Of a stretch of 64,000 nucleotides of DNA, positions 38,354 through 47,287 are shown piece after piece. Origin of the DNA: JAIBCM01 sp041395165 (lineage in GTDB: Bacteria; Verrucomicrobiota; Verrucomicrobiia; JADLBR01; JAIBCM01); contig JAWLBA010000001.1 in the NCBI GenBank assembly GCA_041395165.1, positions 1 through 64,000 on the forward strand, read 5' to 3'. Position 1 is the first letter of the stretch. Each line of letters begins with the position of its first letter. Below the pieces are notes generated by a model. The model was not told the DNA's origin. It searched no databases and saw only the letters and a program-made list of their open reading frames with translations. The translations under genes were made by a program, and so were the position numbers.

Positions 38354-39263
38354 ATGGAGGAGAAGAACGTTAAATACGTTAGCCGCTGCTTTGATTGCAG
38401 TATTCGATTAACTGGTTTTTTACTAGGGGCTCTTGCTTTGTTTTTTTTAGAAAATTCGTCACTAGCGGTTAATGCTTTAAACCGCGCACGATTTACGGAA
38501 GTAGTCAATCAAGTAGAAGTGATTCCTCCTAATGACGCTCCTAAAAAACAGGCACAAGTTGGCTCTCTTTTTCAAATGCCTGAAATTTTACAAACGGGTA
38601 GCCGATCCCGTGCAGAACTGGTTGCAGAAGATAAAACCGTAACGCGTGTGGGAGCCAATACCATTTTTTCCTTTCAACCTCGGGATCGTACGATTCAATT
38701 GAAACGTGGCAGCCTGCTTTTTCATGCTCCGAAAGGGCGTGGTGGCGGAACGATTCAAACCGCTGCCGCCACTGCCGCGGTGTTGGGCACAACGATTATT
38801 GTTATGACCACCGATGACGGTGGCTTCAAATGTCTCGTATTGGAAGGCCAAGGAGAAGTGACTTTGCCCAATGGATTTCGTCAAAAAAGTTAATGCCGGC
38901 GAGTTGGTTTTTATTCGGCCGGGCTCCAAAAAAATTTCCAAACCCTTACCCTACAATCTTTCGCAACAGGTGGAAAATTCCTTGCTCGTTCAAGGTTTTT
39001 CACATCCGCTACTTTCTTTAAATAAAATTAGTCATGCGATTAATGCGCAACGACAAAATTTTCCATATCTTGCCTACGAATCTGAAGCTCCATTTATTGC
39101 TAATTTTCAACATCAAAAAGATTACGCTTTGGTGGATCCCAATTCGCGAGTTCATTTAAATCCCACTTCTCAAAAAGAGGCGCCAAAACCTGAGCCGCCC
39201 ACCACTTTGCCTCCACCCACACGCAAAAATCCTCCTCGACTTCCACCCCCTATTCCAGGTTAA
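38354..39263 (+). pseudogene. FecR-domain protein, second copy, frameshifted at an A6 run
   Basis: The N-terminal membrane/signal segment (TGFLLGALALFFLENSSLAV) and FecR domain parallel the gene at 281: LNRARFTEVVNQVEVIP, EILQTGSRSRAEL, TRVGANTIFSF, KGRGGGTIQTAAATAAVLGT. The first frame ends at 38893 right after LPNGFRQK. The continuation VNAGELVFIRPG is in another frame, open to 39263 with a Pro-rich tail. One A fewer in AAAAAA (38883-38888) restores a single protein of about 300 residues. It precedes an outer-membrane barrel gene by 12 bases. Phase variation, decay or sequencing error are all possible. Confidence 0.85.
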
Positions 39264-39275
39264 TATTGGATTTCT

Positions 39276-40307
39276 ATGCGATTTCTTTTTCGCTGTTGCC
39301 TGATAGGAATTTTTGGAAGTTTTTTTATTCTATCAATTCAGTGCCAAACTGCAGCGCAACAAATTGAACAAGTCGAACAAGTCAATCGACTCCGTGATTT
39401 AAGACGCTCGCTCTTTGATGTGCCCGAAACAATGAATAAGGCGCCCTTAATTTCCGAAGAAGAGTTGGAAGATGTCGGCCCCCAATATTTGCTCCGTTTT
39501 AAACCTAAACGAGAATGGTTCGAAGCCTTGTTCGATGTCCAATATTACTACACTTCCAACTTCAATCTAAATGAAGAAAAAAGTGAAAGGAATCCCGTAG
39601 GCGAAATTGACACGGGCGTGCTCGTGAGCACAGCTCAATTTGCGTTTGCTCCCAGCCCCTTCCGGGTTTGGGACGGTTGGTTAAGCCCGCGAGTGGGTTA
39701 CCGTCATCAATGGTATAATTATGGTTTGGATAATACGGACAACCAACTCAACAACTTCGATTTTGATGTGCAAACAGTTTTTGGCGAAGTGAGTTATCAA
39801 TTTTTAGAAAATTGGAATGCCCGGATTGGGTTAAGTTGGACGCGACTTCTCAACCACGAAGACGTCGGCAATCGAGAAGATTACAGTGAATTTTATAAGG
39901 AATTTGTGCCAGAGTGGGAAATTCAACGCTACATCAAAATTAATCCCAACTCTCTCTTCGTGATCGGTTATGAAGGCAACTATCATCATACCGAAGTCGA
40001 TCCTACCCCCAACGCCTACATTAACGATCGCATGGATCATATCTTAACATTAACTTATCTGCATCAACTCACTTCCCACATTATTTTACAACCGTATTAT
40101 CGCTTCACCTATACCGATTTTTGGGAAAATGGAGATCGCAACGATTTTCTTCATTCTTTCGGTCTAGTAGCGAGTTATCATTTCAATAAATGGTCCAGCA
40201 TTCGCCTCTTTTGCAACTACGATAAAAGAGAATCTGACGATCCTTTCGTTCCCGACTATGAAAAAATTGATGCAGGCGGCGGTGCAACTTTAGTTTTTCG
40301 ATTTTAA
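39276..40307 (+). CDS. Outer-membrane beta-barrel protein
   Basis: 343 residues with signal peptide (CCLIGIFGSFFILSIQ, followed by CQ, so possibly lipidated). The mature part alternates aromatic and polar residues in strand-length blocks (ALFDVQYYYTSNFNLNEEKS, VGYRHQWYNYGLDNTDNQL, NARIGLSWTRLLNHED) and ends in ATLVFRF, an aromatic-terminated last strand typical of barrels inserted by the BAM complex. It is coupled to the FecR gene. The substrate is unknown. Confidence 0.8.
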   Translation: MRFLFRCCLIGIFGSFFILSIQCQTAAQQIEQVEQVNRLRDLRRSLFDVPETMNKAPLISEEELEDVGPQYLLRFKPKREWFEALFDVQYYYTSNFNLNEEKSERNPVGEIDTGVLVSTAQFAFAPSPFRVWDGWLSPRVGYRHQWYNYGLDNTDNQLNNFDFDVQTVFGEVSYQFLENWNARIGLSWTRLLNHEDVGNREDYSEFYKEFVPEWEIQRYIKINPNSLFVIGYEGNYHHTEVDPTPNAYINDRMDHILTLTYLHQLTSHIILQPYYRFTYTDFWENGDRNDFLHSFGLVASYHFNKWSSIRLFCNYDKRESDDPFVPDYEKIDAGGGATLVFRF

Positions 40308-41909
40308 TTAAAACACTCTTTGAATTAATAAAGATTCTTCCGCTTTTAAATTTTTAGCTTTCGCTGTTAAATCTTCCCAAGGTTGTAGTTGATTTTTTTG
40401 AAAAGTCCGGCTCATCACCACATAAATCGATGTTTGATCTCCACCAATTCCTGCCAGTTCAATATTTGACCAGGTTTTCGCTTTGACTTGATCGGTCACA
40501 GAAAGTTTATCCTCTTGCCATTCCAAAACTCGTTCAAAAGTGAAAGGAGCGGGCTGCGGGTTAGTAATTAAAATTTTTTGTAAAATACGACGAATTAAAT
40601 CAGGAAAAAATCGACCCCCTGTTAACATAATAACCCGTAGTGCGATAAGTCGAAAAGGCGTCATTAATTTTTGTTTGGCCCAACCTAAACTTCCTCCAAT
40701 CGAAACACGATCCGTTTCGACACGAGTTTGATAATTTCCAACTAAATGTGCTACTGCATTTTTATTTTTCTTACCTTCCCACACTAAAAAAGAAAGTTGC
40801 GTATCGGAAACTATCAATTTATTACCTCGAAAAAATTTGAAAACTCCTCCTTTATTCAAAGCGAGATAAAGTTCCGCATCTTTCCGACGCTCAATCAAAA
40901 TTTTAGCCCCAGCTAGCCACGTTCGGCCCTGTCTGCGATCAGGCACTGGGGGACGTTCTTTCACAAAATCTTGCCACGCCAAAAAATAATTCCATGTGTG
41001 ATGCCCAATAATATGATCATCGGCATAACACGGGGCCATCCCATGTTCGGCGCCTTTTAAAAAAGCATCATTTATTGCAAGCGCTTCTGGCATCCATTTG
41101 CCAATCAACTCAAAACCGTTCGGAAAAAAATTATAAGTATTGCGACTCGTATACTCTCCTCCAAATGAGCCATCCGGATGCACAAAAAGGGCCGCTAATT
41201 TAACCGCTTTTTCCAATGCTTCCCTCAGCGCAGGAGTGGGATTTTTTTCATACAAACGCGCTAAACAAAAAACAGTTAAAGTATGATAACCCGGATCGCA
41301 TCCTTCATATTCCGGAAACCAGCCTTCTTCATGTTGCCAGGATAAAATTTTTTCTAATCGTCTATGCTGCGCATTCTTCCAAACATCTGTTTTCAACAAC
41401 TCACCGCTCGCTTGCAATCCCAACGCTATCAAAGCCTGATGATTTGTTAACTTCCCGCTTTCTTCATGTTCCGCCAACCAATTGGCCCGTTTGCGAAAAA
41501 AATGAAGCGCTTCATCATTTTTTAAATTCAAAAGGCGATAACTCTCTATACAGGCTAAAAGTGAAAATGCCGCGGCTCCAGCCGCCTTTTCATAAGGAAA
41601 ATAATCGTCGCATGAACCATCAGGATGTGCGCTCCGCGCCGCATATAAAATTGCTGCTTCCACCCATTGTTTAAGCGCCGGCTGTTGGTAAAAAGCGTTA
41701 TTTGGTAAATTAACCTGATAAGCTAAAGCAAGCGGCCAACAAAATTCCTGAGCCATGCCACTCGGAAAATCGATGATCTTATACTGCCAAAAATTTCGAT
41801 CAAAACAGCCATAAGTTGGGCTGTGAACATTGCGATCGAGTAAGGTTAATAATTTTGGAATTTGCGCCAGCGCTTCTCGAGCAAACCATTCACCATTATT
41901 TGTTGTCAT
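40308..41909 (-). CDS. Predicted alpha/alpha-toroid protein, glycan-related (hypothetical)
   Basis: 533 residues. Residues 1-330 have repeated helical hairpins with Trp/Gly-Asp turns (AARSAHPDGSCDDYFPYEKA, HEEGWFPEYEGCDPGYHTL, FVHPDGSFGGEYTSRN), as in (alpha/alpha)6 toroids of glycan lyases or hydrolases. The C-terminal third is beta-rich (NKGGVFKFFRGNKLIVSDTQ), like heparinase-type enzymes. No signal peptide is seen. It lies beside a membrane glycosyltransferase-like gene and a GT2 gene, so a polysaccharide role is inferred. Confidence 0.5.
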   Translation of the reverse strand: MTTNNGEWFAREALAQIPKLLTLLDRNVHSPTYGCFDRNFWQYKIIDFPSGMAQEFCWPLALAYQVNLPNNAFYQQPALKQWVEAAILYAARSAHPDGSCDDYFPYEKAAGAAAFSLLACIESYRLLNLKNDEALHFFRKRANWLAEHEESGKLTNHQALIALGLQASGELLKTDVWKNAQHRRLEKILSWQHEEGWFPEYEGCDPGYHTLTVFCLARLYEKNPTPALREALEKAVKLAALFVHPDGSFGGEYTSRNTYNFFPNGFELIGKWMPEALAINDAFLKGAEHGMAPCYADDHIIGHHTWNYFLAWQDFVKERPPVPDRRQGRTWLAGAKILIERRKDAELYLALNKGGVFKFFRGNKLIVSDTQLSFLVWEGKKNKNAVAHLVGNYQTRVETDRVSIGGSLGWAKQKLMTPFRLIALRVIMLTGGRFFPDLIRRILQKILITNPQPAPFTFERVLEWQEDKLSVTDQVKAKTWSNIELAGIGGDQTSIYVVMSRTFQKNQLQPWEDLTAKAKNLKAEESLLIQRVF

Positions 41910-41918
41910 ACTTTTTTA

Positions 41919-43492
41919 TCACTCGCGCGATAATTCATCTATCTTCTCTAAAAGTTCGTTTTTCGAAAGAATTTTTTTCTTTTTCCCTTCTCCATTATTT
42001 TCTTTTTCTAAAACACGTTTAAGCAAGGGTTCAGGAGAGCCAATCAAACGTTCATGATAGAGCGTTTGCCAGGGTTCCGATAATTTAGTTTTAGGCAACC
42101 ATGCTTCATGTTCCAATAAAATATGTGTCACACCATATTTTTCTAAAAATTGTTGAATTACTTCTTTTTCAGTTGCCGTCCATACTACAAAACTATCATT
42201 CAACCGCTCTTTGGCTGCATGATAAAAAGTTTGATGATAAGGCAAAGACAATTCAATCGAAGCGATAATCGGGGTTCGAACTAAAAGAGGTAAAGCGTCA
42301 CCCAATTGACTTGCCGGAAATGTTGCAACAATCGGTCCAGGAACAGAAACTAACTTTTCTCGAACTAAATCGGCTTCTGACTCCTTATGATAGTTTTGGT
42401 TGCTGAAATGATAATTCATTAAAAAAAGCAATATTGGAACCAAACCACATCCTAAAAACAAACGCCGATTCCAAACAGAAACAACTAACAATCCCGAAAT
42501 GATTGGAACACTATAATAAATATAACGATTGGGATGAAACAAACGAAACCAAAACGCGTGAGCGAGAAAAAACAAAAAAAAGCCACTTGCTAATAAAATA
42601 ATTAGCCACATCCATTTTCGGCCTAAGAACTCTTCACGAGAAAAAAATCGTGTTTTAAAGCCACACAAAATTCCTAACCCCAAAAATAGCCAGGCCGCTT
42701 GGACATCACGCGTCATAAAACCGCTGCGTGTTCCGGTAAACCAAAACTCCCAAGGATTCGAAGAAAAATAAACGGCACGACCGCCTTTGTGAAATTCTGG
42801 CAACGTAAGCGCTTGCGATCGAGTAATAGTAGGAGCAAATTCAGCTAAGCGATGAGATTGATAATAAGCGACCCCTAGTAAAACTCCAAAACTTAATCCT
42901 ACAACTAAACTGATTTTCCAAAATCGCATTTTTTTTTGAAAAAAATTTTCTATTCCCAAAACCGCGAGCAAGACAAATCCTAAAACTGCTAAAGGCGCGT
43001 AAAAAGTGCCGTCAAAATAACGACACAAGCTAGTCGAATCAGATGATTGGCTAAGATGGCTTCTAACATCATTAAAACACATAAACCCGCCCAAGCTCGA
43101 GGCGTGCTACTGATTAAATCATCACCACTCCACAAAAAAGCCTGGATAAAAGCTACAAGAAAAAGGTTTTGGCAAAAATTTCCTTTTTAAAAAGAGGTTG
43201 CTCAAACGAATGACAAAAAAGTAACTAACCAGGCGATGAGAAGCGGTTGCCCCCAACGCGCCCATTGTAAGGGAGAACAAAAAAAAGAAGTGAGCTCATT
43301 TAAAAATTTGATTCCTAAAGGAACAGTAAGTTCAAAATAATGGCCAAAAAAATTGTCGACATGTTGCAAACCGAGCACATGTTGCCGCATGTCATCTTGA
43401 AATGTGTTCTGAACATCTTCGCTCAAATGCAAAAAAATATGGATCGCATAACCCAGCAAAGCTGGAATATAAAATACCCATTTTTTTTTCAT
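41919..43492 (-). pseudogene. Polytopic membrane protein (glycosyltransferase-39-like), three frameshifts
   Basis: An N-terminal piece (43492 to 43202) begins MKKKWVFYIPALLGYAIHIF and has an early acidic DDMRQHVLGL loop, as in family-39/PMT-like sugar transferases. The downstream piece (to 41919) holds several transmembrane helices (FYAPLAVLGFVLLAVLGIEN, LIILLASGFFLFFLAHAFW) and a C-terminal soluble region. Missing helices are encoded in a third frame: FFLVAFIQAFLWSGDDLIS and LIRLACVVILTALF. Indels map to A6 at 43215-43220, A5 at 43160-43164 and A5 at 43001-43005 (plus strand). The intact protein would be about 520 residues. Confidence 0.7.
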
Positions 43493-43493
43493 C

Positions 43494-44366
43494 TTACAAT
43501 TTCATGCGACGATCGATCAAATCGGCTAGTAATCCGATAAATATCATTTGAATGCCGGTCAATGCCATAGTAATGGAAAGCAATCCCAAATGGCCTTGTC
43601 CGGTGTAATCGATGTAACCTTTGATTAAGCCCAAAAAAATAAGCAATAAAGCCGGCGGCATGAAAACATTCAACGGCTTGAAATAAGCACAAATGCGAAT
43701 GATCAAAATGGTAAAATTAACAAAATCGCGAATCGGATGAATCGAAGAATTGCCCACTCGCTTATGATAATTAATGGGGACAAATTTGACAGGGTAATGA
43801 TTGGTAAGCAAAGCTAGAGTAATGGTGGTAGTAAAGGAAAAACCATCTGGAAAAAGAGTGAAAAATCTCATGGCTACTTCTTTTTGAAAAACGCGAAATC
43901 CGGAGTTTAGATCTGGAATTTTTCGGCCACTCAAATATTCCGCCAGTCGCGTGATTAACCATTTTCCTGGACGACGCAATAAGGGAACCTGTACCACTTT
44001 TCCTGTGCGGGCGCCCACTACCATCGCGTATTTTTCTTTATCTTCCAAAAGTTTTGGAATGTCTTCCAAAGGATAGGTGCTATCGGCATCGGCAATTAAA
44101 ATCCAATCATAACGCGCTTGCAATAAACCTTTTTTTAGCGAAGCGCCATAACCTTGGTTGGTTTCATTTTCCAAAACGATAACGGGAAATTTTTGAGCAA
44201 TCTCTCGTGTCTTATCTTCGGAACCATCATCGATAACAATAATTTCTGTGCGAGAATCCATTTGCGATAAAAGGGATTGAATTGTTTTGGCAATGCTCTG
44301 TTCTTCGTTGTAAGCAGGAATGAGAATGCTTAAACCAGATTCGGTGAAGCTTGAGTTATGATTCAT
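43494..44366 (-). CDS. Family 2 glycosyltransferase, membrane-anchored
   Basis: 290 residues from ATG 44366; an in-frame TTG directly after the recF stop is an alternative. The GT-A domain is visible: LSILIPAYNEEQSIAKTIQS, EIIVIDDGSEDKTREIAQKF, LIADADSTYPLEDIPKL (DAD metal motif), PDLNSGFRVFQKEVAMRF. Two C-terminal transmembrane helices follow (PPALLLIFLGLIKGYIDY and LLSITMALTGIQMIFIGLLA). This matches dolichol-phosphate-mannose-synthase-like enzymes making polyprenyl-phosphate sugars. It probably supplies sugar donors to the neighbouring membrane transferase. Confidence 0.9.
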   Translation of the reverse strand: MNHNSSFTESGLSILIPAYNEEQSIAKTIQSLLSQMDSRTEIIVIDDGSEDKTREIAQKFPVIVLENETNQGYGASLKKGLLQARYDWILIADADSTYPLEDIPKLLEDKEKYAMVVGARTGKVVQVPLLRRPGKWLITRLAEYLSGRKIPDLNSGFRVFQKEVAMRFFTLFPDGFSFTTTITLALLTNHYPVKFVPINYHKRVGNSSIHPIRDFVNFTILIIRICAYFKPLNVFMPPALLLIFLGLIKGYIDYTGQGHLGLLSITMALTGIQMIFIGLLADLIDRRMKL

Positions 44367-44384
44367 ACCAACACTATTTCTCAA

Positions 44385-45392
44385 CTAAATTTCTAATTTT
44401 TGGAAGTTTTTTAATTTAGATTCTAGCCAATCTAGGCTTGTTGAAGTAATAAAAATTTGAAAATCAGGGTCTAATAAATTTAACAGAGCCGTGCGACGAC
44501 GATTGTCCAATTCACCAAAAATATCATCAACCAAAATGATTGGTTTTTTTTCCAAGTAATTTTGAAGAACAGCAATTTCTGCCAGTTTTAAGGCAATAGC
44601 TGCGGTGCGATGTTGACCTTCGCTGCCATAAGTTGCCATAGGTTTTTGATTAAGACGCAAAACAATTTGATCTCGATGAAAACCAATAAGTGTCCGTTTA
44701 TACTGTCTTTCCTCTTCAAAAGAAACTTTCCAAGTAGCGGGAGCATATTGCCAATCTAACGTTTCAGAATTTTTTGAAAGATGTTTGTAAAAAATAGTGG
44801 CTATTTTTCCTATTCTTCGAGCTAGCTGTTCATGTGCTTGTTGAAGTGGTTTACCCCACTTTTCCATTTGATAAGTCAATGACTCGAATAAAATTTTATC
44901 GAAATTAAGTTGTCGAAGCAAAGCATTGCGATGTTTTAAAATTTTTTGATAATTAAGAAAAGAAATGAGGTGGGATTGGTCGAGTTGAATCAAAATTGAA
45001 CTAAGAAATTTTCGGCGTTCCGATGAACCTCCTCCACATAGTTCCTTATCCTGCGAAGTCAGTGCTACGCATAAAAAATGATGCAAAAAATCGATGGGTT
45101 TTACGGGGTTATCGTTTAAAAAAATTTTCTTTTCTTCAGGTGACCAATCGATACCTAGTTTATCCGTGTCAGTAAAAAGTCGAGTCGCAAACTGTTTTTT
45201 GCCGTGTTTAATCAATTCCCGAGTAGTCGCTGTGCGAAAGGAACGAAGTCGACTGACATAATAAATCGCTTCTAATAAAGCGGTTTTTCCTCGTCCATTA
45301 TTGCCGACAATCAAATTAAAATGGGGAGAAAAACGGGCAGAAAACTGGTGATGACAACGGAATTGACTTAAACGCAGTTCTTGAATGAGCAT
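44385..45392 (-). CDS. recF: DNA repair and recombination protein RecF
   Basis: 335 residues. The Walker A is GNNGRGKTALLEA (about residues 30-42), the ABC-type signature region is YGSEGQHRTAAIALKLAEI, and Walker B is IILVDDIFGELDNRRRTALL. RecF loads RecA at gapped DNA with RecO and RecR. It lies 3 bases after dnaN, the classic order. Confidence 0.95.
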   Translation of the reverse strand: MLIQELRLSQFRCHHQFSARFSPHFNLIVGNNGRGKTALLEAIYYVSRLRSFRTATTRELIKHGKKQFATRLFTDTDKLGIDWSPEEKKIFLNDNPVKPIDFLHHFLCVALTSQDKELCGGGSSERRKFLSSILIQLDQSHLISFLNYQKILKHRNALLRQLNFDKILFESLTYQMEKWGKPLQQAHEQLARRIGKIATIFYKHLSKNSETLDWQYAPATWKVSFEEERQYKRTLIGFHRDQIVLRLNQKPMATYGSEGQHRTAAIALKLAEIAVLQNYLEKKPIILVDDIFGELDNRRRTALLNLLDPDFQIFITSTSLDWLESKLKNFQKLEI

Positions 45393-45395
45393 GCT

Positions 45396-46493
45396 TTAAG
45401 CCACTCGCATCGGCATAATAACGTAAAGGAAAGTGGCTGTGTCGATTCGCATCACGCCTGGGCTCAATTCATCGACAAAATCCATGTGAATTTCGTCGGA
45501 AGAAAGATTTTTCAAGGCGTCCATGACGTATTCTGGATTAAATGCGATGGTTAACTCTTTACCGCGATATTTAATCGGCAAAGTCTCACGCGCTTCCCCA
45601 ATCTCAGGCGTGTTCGCGCTAAGGGTTAAAGTGTCTTTATTAAAATTAAGTTTTACTGAGCTAGATTTCTCACTCGTTAATAAAGAAACGCGTCGCAACG
45701 TATTAAAAAAAGTTTCTCTTTCCAACGTAATTCTCTCTTTCGTTTCGTTAGGAATGACTTGGCGATAGTTCGGGTAATTGCCTTCGATTAATTTAGAAAC
45801 CAGTACAGCCCCATTTAATTCCAATCGAATTTTGTTTTCGGTTAAAGCAAGCGTGATATCACCCTCGTCTTTGAGTAAACGTTGTATTTCATTAAGCGTC
45901 TTGGTCGGAATAATAATGTCAATCTCTTGGCTTTTTGCGAATTCCAAATCCGACTCAGTCAGTGCCAAACGCCTACCGTCCGTAGCAACCATGGTTAATT
46001 TTTTCTCTTTAAAGCTCATCAGCACGCCGTTGAGAACATAACGTGTTTCATCATGAGAAATAGCGTAAGAAGTCTTTTTAAACATGTCTTTTAATAACGC
46101 TTGTTCAATATTAATCTGGCGCGCATTTTCTAGCTTAGGAAAAGGAGGAAATTCCTCTTGGGAAAGACCATTGATTTTAAAGAATGATTGCCCAGAACGG
46201 ATGGAAGCAATATCTTTACTATCCACTTCTAAATCAATTTCGTGGCTCGGTAATTCTCGAAAAATACTTAAAAGTCGACGCGCTGGTAAAGTTGTGCCTC
46301 CTTCTTCAGAAATTTGTGCTTCAATTTGACAAGTAATGCCAACGTCTAAGTCCGTAGTTGAAAGTTCCAATTTACCTTTTTTCGCTTGTAAAAGGACATT
46401 TTGAAGAATAGGCAAGGTTGTGCGTGTAGAAATAACACTTTGCACCTGTTGCAAACCCTCTAGCATTTTATCTTTAGCAACGCGAATTTTCAT
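45396..46493 (-). CDS. dnaN: DNA polymerase III beta sliding clamp
   Basis: 365 residues with three clamp domains. It begins MKIRVAKDKMLEGLQQVQSV and contains LPILQNVLLQAKKGKLELST and GEITL-type strands, ending DTATFLYVIMPMRVA, close to the usual 'MPMRL' end. It forms the processivity ring. Upstream is a 290-base gap with a sigma70-like promoter and one DnaA-box match; dnaA and gyrB are not adjacent. Confidence 0.97.
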   Translation of the reverse strand: MKIRVAKDKMLEGLQQVQSVISTRTTLPILQNVLLQAKKGKLELSTTDLDVGITCQIEAQISEEGGTTLPARRLLSIFRELPSHEIDLEVDSKDIASIRSGQSFFKINGLSQEEFPPFPKLENARQINIEQALLKDMFKKTSYAISHDETRYVLNGVLMSFKEKKLTMVATDGRRLALTESDLEFAKSQEIDIIIPTKTLNEIQRLLKDEGDITLALTENKIRLELNGAVLVSKLIEGNYPNYRQVIPNETKERITLERETFFNTLRRVSLLTSEKSSSVKLNFNKDTLTLSANTPEIGEARETLPIKYRGKELTIAFNPEYVMDALKNLSSDEIHMDFVDELSPGVMRIDTATFLYVIMPMRVA

Positions 46494-46566
46494 AATTTTT
46501 AAAAGTTATTAGACCCTCTGTTTATAAAAGAAAAAATAAAACAAACAACTCTTCTTAGTAATGACG

Positions 46567-46595
46567 TGAATAAGAGTTCTTATCGTTCTTGTCAA
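46567..46595 (-). promoter_or_regulatory. Putative dnaN promoter
   Basis: On the minus strand TTGACA (46590-46595), a 17-base spacer, then TATTCA (46567-46572), about 75 bases before the dnaN start. The rest of the 46494-46783 gap is AT-rich, with no other clear feature apart from the DnaA-box match at 46716. Confidence 0.5.
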
Positions 46596-46715
46596 GTGAA
46601 CCCCAAAGACTTAGCTAGGTTTTTGTTTGGGAATAACTTTAGAATAACTCACTGTTTTTTTGTAAATTTTACAATTATGGAAAAACAGAAAAGAAAATTG
46701 CTTTTTTCTAACCAG

Positions 46716-46724
46716 TTATTCACA
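46716..46724 (+). promoter_or_regulatory. Single DnaA-box match in the dnaN upstream gap
   Basis: TTATTCACA fits the DnaA-box consensus TTATNCACA. A weaker TTATTCACG occurs on the other strand near 46567-46575. A single good box is insufficient to call a replication origin; it may autoregulate dnaN or be chance. Confidence 0.35.
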
Positions 46725-46783
46725 GAACTTTATATTATTTATTAATAGAATTTTTTTAAATTTTATGCAAAGGTAATAAAGGT

Positions 46784-47284
46784 ATGGCTGTCGATTTCGT
46801 CCCTCAAAAGTTTTCTTCGGACTCCATTTTTTTAAAGAAAATTTTAGTGCCGATCGATTTTTCGCAACCTTGCCTTAAAGCAATGGATTATGCTTTGGTG
46901 TTGGCTCAACATTTTGGCAGTCAAATTATTTTGGTTCATGTGATTCGTAAAATAAATCCAGCTACTCGTATTGTTGTTGATCGTCCTAAATTACAAAACC
47001 GTTTGAAAGAAGAGGGGCAACGTTTACTCAATACTTTTGTTAAAAAACATATTTGTTTAAAAGTTAGCTTAGATAAAATTATTCGAACAGGAGTTCCGTT
47101 TGATGAAATTGTTATGACAGCCAAACGTTACAATGTAGATGCCATTGTAATTGCAACTCATGGTTATTCAGGTTTAAAACACATCACTATGGGTAGCACG
47201 GCTGAAAGAGTAGTTCGCTACGCACCTTGCCCTGTTTTGGTTGTTCGAGAAAAAGAACACGAATTCATTATCAAAAAGAAATAA
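46784..47284 (+). CDS. Universal stress protein (UspA family)
   Basis: 166 residues. KKILVPIDFSQPCLKAMDYA opens the alpha/beta fold; the ATP-binding motif G-x2-G-x9-G(S/T) is GLKHITMGSTAERVVRYA within GYSGLKHITMGST, followed by PCPVLVVR. ATP-binding Usp proteins respond to starvation or redox stress. It is divergent from dnaN. Confidence 0.92.
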   Translation: MAVDFVPQKFSSDSIFLKKILVPIDFSQPCLKAMDYALVLAQHFGSQIILVHVIRKINPATRIVVDRPKLQNRLKEEGQRLLNTFVKKHICLKVSLDKIIRTGVPFDEIVMTAKRYNVDAIVIATHGYSGLKHITMGSTAERVVRYAPCPVLVVREKEHEFIIKKK

Positions 47285-47287
47285 ACT

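Noticed and set aside
38883..38890. Programmed ribosomal frameshift in the FecR copy
   Set aside because: The needed shift is +1 (or -2), and no stop-codon/slippery context or stimulatory hairpin is evident. A plain indel explains it more simply.
46494..46783. Replication origin upstream of dnaN
   Set aside because: Only one good DnaA-box match and no box cluster or neighbouring dnaA, so an oriC call is not supported.
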